Source: Oscillospiraceae bacterium (GTDB lineage: Bacteria > Bacillota > Clostridia > Oscillospirales > Acutalibacteraceae). From it: a DNA stretch of 6,156 nucleotides. Shown piece by piece: positions 1 through 4,892 of the stretch. How positions within the stretch are numbered: the first letter of the stretch is position 1; every line of letters starts with the position of its first letter. A program made the translations under genes and the position numbers. The notes beneath the pieces were generated by a model. It did no database searches. It was not told where the DNA came from and saw nothing but the letters and a program-made list of their open reading frames with translations. Location of the stretch: positions 1 to 6,156 of the forward strand of contig DNXM01000137.1 in NCBI GenBank assembly GCA_003505905.1. Direction: 5' to 3'.

Positions 1-2148
1 CCGGCGGACGGACGGCTGATTGAGAGCGTGGATTTGACCGTGCAGGAAAGTGCGCTGACGGGCGAAGCGATGCCGTGCGAAAAAGACGCATCGTTGGTGC
101 TGAAAGAAGATACACCTCTTGCGGAACGGGGGAACATGGTCTACGCACCGAGTGTGGTGCTCAGCGGTCACGCAAAAGCGGTGGTGACGGCAACGGGCAT
201 GAACACCGAGCTTGGCAAAATTGCGGATATGCTCGGCAGTCAGCAAGCACCGCAAACGCCGTTACAACTGCGGCTCGAACGCATCGGGCGCATTCTCGGC
301 TTGGGTGCGGTCGGCATTTGTGCGCTTGTGTTCGGCATGGGTCTGCTGCGGCATGACAGCCTGCTCAAAAGCTTCATGTTAGCCGTCAGCCTGGCGGTGG
401 CGGCGATTCCCGAGGGCTTGCCAGCGGTGGTGACGATTGTGCTCAGCTCCGGGGTCGGACGCATGGCGCAAAACCATGCAATCGTGCGCCGTTTGACGGC
501 GGTGGAAGCGTTGGGCAGTGCGACCTACATTTGCTCGGATAAAACGGGAACGCTCACGCAAAACCGCATGACGGTGCAAAGGCTGGTTGATGCGTCGGGC
601 GAGGTGTCGCCGTCGAGCGAAACAGGTCGGGATTTGCTCCGCTTTGCCGTGCTTTGCTCAAATGCGGTTCTGACGGCGCATACACCGCCGAAAGCGGAGG
701 GCGAGCCGACCGAAAACGCTTTGATTTTGGCGGCGGCAAAGCAAAAAATCTATCAAGATGAGCTGGAAAAAGAGTATAAACGCACGCATGAACAGCCGTT
801 TTCCTCCGAAACAAAAACCATGACAGTGACGCTTTTTCACGGCGGAAAAACACTGCGTGTGATGAAGGGCGCACCCGAAGCGGTGACAAGAGCCTGCGGC
901 GAAACAGGGCTTTGGCTCAACCGAAATGACCGCATGGCAACAGAGGGATTGAGAGTGTTGGCGGTGGCTGTCGGCGAGGACTCAAGCCCGATGAAAATGC
1001 TCGGTTTAATCGGCATGGAGGACCCCGAACGACCGCAGGTGAAGCAGGCGGTTTCCGTGTGCAAAAGGGCAGGCATTGTGCCCGTTATGATTACGGGCGA
1101 CAACCCACGCACAGCGTGCGCCATTGCCCGCAGAATCGGCATTGCGCAGGAGAACGAAAAGGTGTTGACGGGTCGGGATTTGGACAGCATGAGCGAGGAC
1201 GAATTGCAGGAAAAAGCGCAGGCGGTTCGGGTCTATGCAAGGGTCAATCCCGAACACAAGGTGCGCATTGTCAACGCTTTGCGAGCCAAGGGCGAGGTGG
1301 TCGCCATGACGGGGGACGGTGTGAACGATGCACCTGCCCTTAAAGCGGCGGATATCGGCTGTGCGATGGGAAAAAGCGGCACGCAGGTGGCGAAAAGTGC
1401 GGCGGATTTGGTGCTGACGGATGATAATTTTGCCACGATTGTACGAGCCGTGCAAGAGGGAAGAGGCATTTACGACAACATCAAAAAAGTGGTGCATTTT
1501 TTGTTGAGCAGCAACATCGGTGAACTGCTTTTGGTGTTGGCGGCAGGGCTGATGAATCTGCCGTCCCCACTGCTGCCGATTCAATTGCTTTGGGTCAATC
1601 TGGTAACGGATTCTCTGCCTGCTATGGCTCTCGGCGTGGAAAAAATCGAAGCAAATGTGATGCGCCGCAACCCCATTGACCCGAAAACAAACTTTTTCGG
1701 CGGCGGTGCGTGGCTGGATATTGCGCTGCAGGGAATGTATATCGGAGCGGTGTCGCTGATTGCGTTTGTGCTGGGGCGTGGGCTTTATGGGGAAGCGGCG
1801 GCACGCACGATGTGCTTTTGCACCCTGAGCATTTCCGAATTGCTTCATGCCGTTAATTCCCGCTGTGAATCGTCGCTGTTTCGTGTCGGCTGGCTGTCGA
1901 ATCCGAAAATGAATGCGGCGTTTGTGATTTGTCTGCTGCTGCAGTTGTTCGTTTCGGTCATTCCTGCGGTCGGTGCGGTGTTTGCCACCTGTGCTTTGAA
2001 TTTTGTGCAATGGCTGACGGTCGGGGGCTTGAGCTTGTCGGTGGTGCTTTTTGTTGAGCTTTCCAAGCGTTTTCGAAATTCGGGTTTGACAGAAGAAAAG
2101 GAAAAAGCTATAATAAAATATCCTGCTTTTCGGAGAGAGAAGAATTGA
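1..2148 (+). CDS. Ca2+-type P-type ATPase (SERCA/PMCA-like), 5'-truncated by window edge
   Basis: Integral membrane pump that couples ATP hydrolysis to cation transport, most likely Ca2+ export. The frame is open from base 1, and 715 residues are visible (numbered from the edge). Family members have about 870-900 residues, so roughly 150-170 N-terminal residues (M1, M2 and part of the actuator) lie outside. Motifs in order: actuator TGE at 20-22, M4 PEGLP at 137-141, phosphorylation DKTGT with Asp180, nucleotide-binding KGAPE at 289-293, TGD at 365-367, hinge TGDGVNDAP at 437-445, then M5-M10. Positions equivalent to the SERCA Ca2+ ligands are all kept: Glu138 (M4), Asn505 and Glu508 (M5), Asn533, Thr536 and Asp537 (M6), Glu613 (M8). 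This fits Ca2+ better than Na+, K+ or H+ and suggests two sites. Oddity: the actuator loop reads TGEA, not the usual TGES. The final codons contain a promoter for the next gene. Family assignment is very secure; ion specificity is inferred. Confidence 0.95.
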   Translation, partial: PADGRLIESVDLTVQESALTGEAMPCEKDASLVLKEDTPLAERGNMVYAPSVVLSGHAKAVVTATGMNTELGKIADMLGSQQAPQTPLQLRLERIGRILGLGAVGICALVFGMGLLRHDSLLKSFMLAVSLAVAAIPEGLPAVVTIVLSSGVGRMAQNHAIVRRLTAVEALGSATYICSDKTGTLTQNRMTVQRLVDASGEVSPSSETGRDLLRFAVLCSNAVLTAHTPPKAEGEPTENALILAAAKQKIYQDELEKEYKRTHEQPFSSETKTMTVTLFHGGKTLRVMKGAPEAVTRACGETGLWLNRNDRMATEGLRVLAVAVGEDSSPMKMLGLIGMEDPERPQVKQAVSVCKRAGIVPVMITGDNPRTACAIARRIGIAQENEKVLTGRDLDSMSEDELQEKAQAVRVYARVNPEHKVRIVNALRAKGEVVAMTGDGVNDAPALKAADIGCAMGKSGTQVAKSAADLVLTDDNFATIVRAVQEGRGIYDNIKKVVHFLLSSNIGELLLVLAAGLMNLPSPLLPIQLLWVNLVTDSLPAMALGVEKIEANVMRRNPIDPKTNFFGGGAWLDIALQGMYIGAVSLIAFVLGRGLYGEAAARTMCFCTLSISELLHAVNSRCESSLFRVGWLSNPKMNAAFVICLLLQLFVSVIPAVGAVFATCALNFVQWLTVGGLSLSVVLFVELSKRFRNSGLTEEKEKAIIKYPAFRREKN
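2086..2114 (+). promoter_or_regulatory. Perfect-consensus sigma-A promoter inside the ATPase 3' end
   Basis: TTGACA at 2086-2091 and TATAAT at 2109-2114 are separated by exactly 17 bases, which is a 12/12 match to the housekeeping promoter consensus. The predicted transcription start is near 2120-2122, giving a leader of about 24 bases before the TTG start of the VTT-domain gene at 2145. The promoter lies wholly within codons for the hydrophilic C-terminal tail of the ATPase, after its last membrane helix, so sequence constraint there is probably weak. Activity is inferred from sequence. Confidence 0.8.
2132..2135 (+). promoter_or_regulatory. Ribosome binding site supporting the TTG start of the VTT gene
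   Basis: GGAG, extended by a purine run GAGAAGAA, lies 9 bases upstream of the TTG at 2145. This spacing supports the unusual TTG start, which overlaps the upstream stop codon (TTGA). The next in-frame candidate is a GTG at 2160, which sits too far from this site. Confidence 0.65.
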
Positions 2149-2846
2149 ATCAATCATTTGTGAAAAAAGAATTACTCCCGTTGTTGCTTCGTCTTGCTTT
2201 ATTGGCGGCGATTTTTACGGCGGTGCTGTGCAACTATGACCGCCTGACGCACTTGGATGTGCGTGCCTTGGTGGATGCCGTGCCGAGTGAGATAGCGGCT
2301 TTTGCCGTGGTGCTCGGTGTGTTTTTCGTAAAAGGGCTTGTGTTCGTCATTCCTGCGATGCTTATTTATGTGTCGGTCGGTATGGCGTTTCCGGTGCCGA
2401 TTGCCATTGCGTTGAGCCTTGGCGGTATTGCGTTAGAGGTAACGGGCACTTATTTTTTGGGGCGCATTTTGGGCGGCGATTATGTGGAACGATTGCTCAA
2501 AAAAAGCAAGGCAGGTGCGAAAATTCTGAACACCAAAAGCAAAACGAAAGGCTCTGCTGTGTTCACTGCCCGTCTTTTACCGGTGTTCCCGATTGACTTT
2601 TTCAGCCTGTTTTTAGGCTCGATGAAATATTCGTATTTGCCCTATGTCTGTCTGTCGGTGCTCGGCGTTGCACCTCGGGTGATTTTGTTCACGCTTTTGG
2701 GTGATAAGGCTTACGACCTGATTCCCATGGAATGGATTTTGCGTGGTGTGTTGGTGCTTGTGCCTGCGGCGGCGGTTGCGTTTGCGGTGAAAACGGTTCT
2801 CAAACGCCGAAAATCCGCCGAAAACGGGCAAAAAGCCGAAAAATAA
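2145..2846 (+). CDS. VTT-domain (TVP38/TMEM64, DedA superfamily) membrane protein
   Basis: Polytopic membrane protein of 233 residues. Hydrophobic segments lie around 10-29, 49-80, 83-110, 138-160, 165-187 and 198-217, followed by a basic, hydrophilic tail. The VTT core spans about 60-190. It contains the conserved Arg-x-x-Pro (Arg143, Pro146) followed by Pro149, Asp151 and a Gly158 region, a re-entrant signature of the DedA/VTT superfamily. Relatives are linked to lipid scrambling or undecaprenyl-phosphate recycling and to membrane homeostasis; the substrate of this one cannot be read from sequence. The TTG start is chosen because of the GGAG at 2132-2135; its TTGA overlaps the ATPase stop by four bases, suggesting translational coupling. 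It also has its own promoter at 2086-2114. No intrinsic terminator is evident after the stop, so transcripts may run into the rimP region. Confident on family, not on function. Confidence 0.87.
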   Translation: MNQSFVKKELLPLLLRLALLAAIFTAVLCNYDRLTHLDVRALVDAVPSEIAAFAVVLGVFFVKGLVFVIPAMLIYVSVGMAFPVPIAIALSLGGIALEVTGTYFLGRILGGDYVERLLKKSKAGAKILNTKSKTKGSAVFTARLLPVFPIDFFSLFLGSMKYSYLPYVCLSVLGVAPRVILFTLLGDKAYDLIPMEWILRGVLVLVPAAAVAFAVKTVLKRRKSAENGQKAEK

Positions 2847-2907
2847 GCCATTTGTTTATAAAAAATATTGAAAAATACTTGCTATTTGGAAAAAGCTGTG
2901 ATAAACT
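2847..2907 (+). promoter_or_regulatory. Promoter of the rimP-nusA-rnpM-infB operon with AT-rich upstream tract
   Basis: A -35-like TTGCTA at 2879-2884 is followed after 17 bases by TAAACT at 2902-2907. TG at 2899-2900 is one base before the -10, giving the extended TGn form. The preceding 30 bases (from about 2850) are almost entirely A/T with A-tracts and could act as an UP element. The predicted start is near 2914, leaving an 84-base leader before rimP. The hexamers are imperfect (4/6 each), but spacing, TG extension and position support the call. Confidence 0.6.
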
Positions 2908-2927
2908 AACAAAGTACGATAAAGTGT

Positions 2928-2964
2928 TAAACAGAGAGTGGGTTTGCGCCCGCTCTCTTGTTTA
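2928..2964 (+). terminator. rimP leader hairpin, possible attenuator
   Basis: AGAGAGTGGG at 2933-2942 pairs with CCCGCTCTCT at 2949-2958 (one G-U pair) around the six-base loop TTTGCG. The stem extends outward with TAAAC (2928-2932) pairing to GTTTA (2960-2964) across a single bulged T at 2959, giving about 15 base pairs. The 3' arm runs into the interrupted T-rich stretch TTGTTTATATAT. It starts about 14 bases after the predicted transcription start and ends 17 bases before the rimP Shine-Dalgarno. It resembles a weak intrinsic terminator. In Bacillus subtilis a NusA-dependent terminator in the ylxS-nusA leader autoregulates nusA, so a similar role is inferred here. Confidence 0.6.
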
Positions 2965-2981
2965 TATATCCCGATTTTCAC

Positions 2982-2988
2982 AAGGAGG
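2982..2988 (+). promoter_or_regulatory. Strong ribosome binding site of rimP
   Basis: AAGGAGG is a full match to the anti-Shine-Dalgarno core, 9 bases upstream of the ATG at 2998. It fixes the rimP start there and argues against an in-frame GTG at 2938, which lies inside the leader hairpin and has no such site. Confidence 0.93.
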
Positions 2989-2997
2989 AGTGAAACG

Positions 2998-3480
2998 ATG
3001 GCAGGAAAAGGAAAAGGCGGCAACACGGTTGCGGCAGTCACTGCGCTTGCTCAGCCGATTGCCGAACAGCTCGGGCTTCGTTTGTGGGATGTCCGCTTCG
3101 TCAAAGAGGGTGCCGATTGGTTTTTGCGTGTTTTTATCGACAAAGACGGCGGTGTCGGCATTGACGACTGCGTGGCTATGAGCCATGCGCTCGACAAACC
3201 GCTTGATGAGGCAGACCCGATTGAACAAAGCTACTGCTTGGAGGTCAGCTCCCCCGGAACCGACCGTGAGCTGACAAGGGCGGCACATTTTGAGGCTTGC
3301 TTGGGCAGTCCGATTAACGTTCGCATGATTCGCCCGCTGGAGGACGGAAGACGGGAACTCAACGGCATTTTGGAAAGTCACGATAAAGACGGCTTCGTTG
3401 TTGACCTGGGAGAAGACGGAAAGCTTTTGCTCAACCGCAAGGAAGTATCTTGGGTCAGACTTGACGACAGCGACTGTTGA
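2998..3480 (+). CDS. rimP: Ribosome maturation factor RimP
   Basis: Cytoplasmic protein that binds the free 30S subunit and assists its late maturation. The product has 160 residues, the usual family length. The N-terminal alpha/beta domain spans about 10-88 and carries the family hallmarks: the LAQPIAEQLGLRLWDV helix-strand, FVKEGADWFLRVFIDKDGG, the IDDC segment, and EVSSPGTDREL with EVSSPG at 82-87. The C-terminal SH3-like barrel follows from about 95 to 155. The start ATG is set by AAGGAGG nine bases upstream. The short Gly/Lys-rich N-terminal extension (MAGKGKGG) is slightly unusual but minor. It is the first gene of the operon with nusA 37 bases downstream, the standard arrangement known as ylxS-nusA in Bacillus. 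Expression probably depends on the promoter near 2879-2907 and the leader hairpin. Confidence 0.97.
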   Translation: MAGKGKGGNTVAAVTALAQPIAEQLGLRLWDVRFVKEGADWFLRVFIDKDGGVGIDDCVAMSHALDKPLDEADPIEQSYCLEVSSPGTDRELTRAAHFEACLGSPINVRMIRPLEDGRRELNGILESHDKDGFVVDLGEDGKLLLNRKEVSWVRLDDSDC

Positions 3481-3507
3481 TTTGGTTAATTTATACGGAA
3501 AGGACAT

Positions 3508-3513
3508 AAAGGA
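3508..3513 (+). promoter_or_regulatory. Candidate ribosome binding site of nusA
   Basis: AAAGGA sits only 4 bases before the ATG at 3518, which is tighter than usual. A second AGGA at 3501-3504 sits 13 bases away, which is wide. Either or both may serve. The start itself is fixed mainly by homology, since NusA proteins begin with a short polar stretch before the first helix, as MDTQEFFEAIRLIEKEK does here. Confidence 0.5.
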
Positions 3514-3517
3514 AAAA

Positions 3518-4576
3518 ATGGACACACAGGAATTTTTTGAGGCAATTCGACTGATTGAAAAGGAAAAGAAGGTGCCTGCCGACCTGCTCTGTGAGAAGAT
3601 TCGCCAGGCGATTATCACCGCAATTAAAAACGAAAAGGGTCGTGACATCGGCGTTTGCGAAATTGACCCTGCCACCGAAACGCTTACAATTGCGATGAGA
3701 AAAGAAGTTGTTGAAGAAGTGCTTGACCCGGCAGTTGAGATTCTCGTTGACGCCGCCAAGCGCTACAATCCGCAGGCTGTGGCAGGCGATTTTGTGGAGA
3801 TTCCGCTCCAAAAGCAGGATTTCAGCCGTATCGCCGCTACGAACACCAAGAACGTGGTGCGTCAGTGCATTCGTGAGGCGGAGCGTTCCCAGCTCAAGCA
3901 GGATTATCAAAACAAGCACCAGGAGCTTGTCACCGTTAAGGTTATCAACATCGACGAGGAAACCGGCAACGCCATGGTTGAGCTCGGCAGAGGTATTTCG
4001 ACATTGCCTAAGGAAGAACAGGTTCCCGGCGAGGTTATTAAGGTCGGCGATTTGATTAAGGTCTATGTCAAGGAAATTCATGATAACGATAAAACCGGCG
4101 TAAAAGCTATGATTTCCAGAACGCACTCCGGCTTGGTTCGCAGACTGTTTGAAGAAGAAGTACCCGAAATTTTTGACGGAACGGTTGAAATCAAAGCCAT
4201 CTCCCGTGAAGCCGGCTCCCGCACCAAGATTGCCGTTTACAGCGCAGACGAAAATGTTGACGCAGTCGGCTCCTGCATCGGTGCAAGAGGTGCCCGTGTC
4301 GGCAAGGTGGTTGACCTGCTCGGCGGTGAAAAAATCGACATTGTTAAGTATAGCGACAAGCCCGAGGAATTCATCGGTGCGGCGTTGGCGCCTGCCGATG
4401 TTATCAGCGTGGAAATCTTGGAAGGCGCACGCAATTCCTGCAGCGTTACCGTGCCGGATGACCAGCTTTCTCTCGCCATCGGCAACAAGGGTCAGAACGC
4501 AAGATTGGCCGCTCGCCTGACCGGTTGGAAGATTGACATTAAGCCCGAAAGCGGCTTCTTCGAAATCAAGGAATAA
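3518..4576 (+). CDS. nusA: Transcription termination/antitermination factor NusA
   Basis: RNA polymerase-binding factor that enhances pausing, assists intrinsic termination and takes part in antitermination complexes. The product has 352 residues, close to Firmicute NusA lengths. The N-terminal RNAP-binding domain spans about 1-125. The S1 domain spans about 132-199 and ends in the typical SRTHSGLVRRLFEEEVPEI. KH1 spans about 200-275 with the RNA-binding loop GARG at 255-258. KH2 spans about 276-345 with GNKG at 322-325 and the hallmark NARLAARLTGWKIDI. The protein stops there, with no C-terminal acidic repeats. An upstream in-frame ATG at 3398 lies inside rimP and would add 40 residues unlike any NusA, so I reject it. 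The gene uses no TTA, CTA or TCA codons, consistent with strong codon bias. rnpM follows after 25 bases, in the same operon. Confidence 0.98.
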   Translation: MDTQEFFEAIRLIEKEKKVPADLLCEKIRQAIITAIKNEKGRDIGVCEIDPATETLTIAMRKEVVEEVLDPAVEILVDAAKRYNPQAVAGDFVEIPLQKQDFSRIAATNTKNVVRQCIREAERSQLKQDYQNKHQELVTVKVINIDEETGNAMVELGRGISTLPKEEQVPGEVIKVGDLIKVYVKEIHDNDKTGVKAMISRTHSGLVRRLFEEEVPEIFDGTVEIKAISREAGSRTKIAVYSADENVDAVGSCIGARGARVGKVVDLLGGEKIDIVKYSDKPEEFIGAALAPADVISVEILEGARNSCSVTVPDDQLSLAIGNKGQNARLAARLTGWKIDIKPESGFFEIKE

Positions 4577-4585
4577 TTTCCATAC

Positions 4586-4594
4586 AGGCGGTGA
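4586..4594 (+). promoter_or_regulatory. Ribosome binding site of rnpM
   Basis: AGGCGGTGA differs from the extended Shine-Dalgarno AGGAGGTGA by one base and sits 7 bases before the ATG at 4602. It selects this start over an in-frame ATG at 4533 that lies within nusA. Confidence 0.8.
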
Positions 4595-4601
4595 AGTAAG
4601 A

Positions 4602-4880
4602 ATGACGAAAGAAAAAAAAGCTCCGCTTCGCAAATGCTTGGGCTGCGGTGAAATGAAGCCGAAGCAGGAGCTGATGCGTGTGGTACGGTCGGCACAGGGC
4701 GAGGTTGCCTTGGATTTGACCGGAAAAATGAACGGCAGAGGAGCATACCTTTGCATTGACAAAAAATGTCTTACCGCCGCAATCAAGGCAAAACGGCTTG
4801 AAAGAGCGTTCGGCTGCCCGATTGCAGCCGACATATACGACAGCCTGCTCACCGTGTTTGAGCGGCGTGAGCAGAATTAA
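4602..4880 (+). CDS. rnpM: RNase P modulator RnpM (YlxR, DUF448)
   Basis: Small basic nucleic-acid-binding protein of 92 residues, the usual YlxR size. Recent work on Firmicutes assigns YlxR to binding the RNase P RNA and modulating tRNA processing; earlier annotations call it a DUF448 or YlxR nucleic-acid-binding protein. Visible features are the N-terminal RKCLGCGEMKPKQELMRVV with Cys12 and Cys15, the hallmark GRGAY at 45-49, then Cys51 and Cys56 and the basic helix AIKAKRLERAF. The four cysteines could bind a metal, but that is speculative. The start is set by AGGCGGTGA seven bases upstream. The gene sits between nusA (25-base gap) and infB (12-base gap). The ylxQ gene usually found after it is missing; the infB Shine-Dalgarno overlaps the rnpM stop codon instead. 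Confidence 0.95.
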   Translation: MTKEKKAPLRKCLGCGEMKPKQELMRVVRSAQGEVALDLTGKMNGRGAYLCIDKKCLTAAIKAKRLERAFGCPIAADIYDSLLTVFERREQN

Positions 4881-4885
4881 GGAGG
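4879..4885 (+). promoter_or_regulatory. Ribosome binding site of infB, overlapping the rnpM stop
   Basis: AAGGAGG shares two bases with the rnpM TAA (4878-4880) and lies 7 bases before the infB ATG at 4893. Perfect match and good spacing imply efficient initiation that may be coupled to rnpM translation. Confidence 0.92.
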
Positions 4886-4892
4886 AACGGCT

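Noticed and set aside
1006..2157. 383-residue minus-strand open frame opposite the ATPase
   Set aside because: Codon-aligned shadow rich in Gln/His/Arg, without domain signatures; the sense strand is an unmistakable P-type ATPase.
2807..2850. Possible terminator after the VTT gene (repeated CCGAAAA motifs)
   Set aside because: These are direct repeats in the Lys-rich C-terminal coding sequence; no inverted repeat with a T-run is present.
2938..2997. Alternative rimP start at GTG 2938, adding 20 N-terminal residues
   Set aside because: The GTG is inside the leader hairpin and has no Shine-Dalgarno, whereas ATG 2998 has a perfect AAGGAGG nine bases upstream and gives a normal-length RimP.
3461..3490. 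Possible internal promoter before nusA (TTGACG, 18 bases, GTTAAT)
   Set aside because: The -10 matches only 4 of 6 and spacing is not ideal; within an operon with a better upstream promoter this is not enough.
3398..3517. Alternative nusA start at ATG 3398
   Set aside because: It lies inside rimP in another frame, and the extra 40 residues do not resemble NusA N-termini.
4533..4601. Alternative rnpM start at ATG 4533
   Set aside because: It overlaps the end of nusA; the near-consensus ribosome site at 4586-4594 and family length support ATG 4602.
3491..4852. 453-residue minus-strand open frame opposite nusA and part of rnpM
   Set aside because: Codon-aligned mirror of nusA with no recognisable domain; explained by absence of TTA, CTA and TCA in the sense gene.
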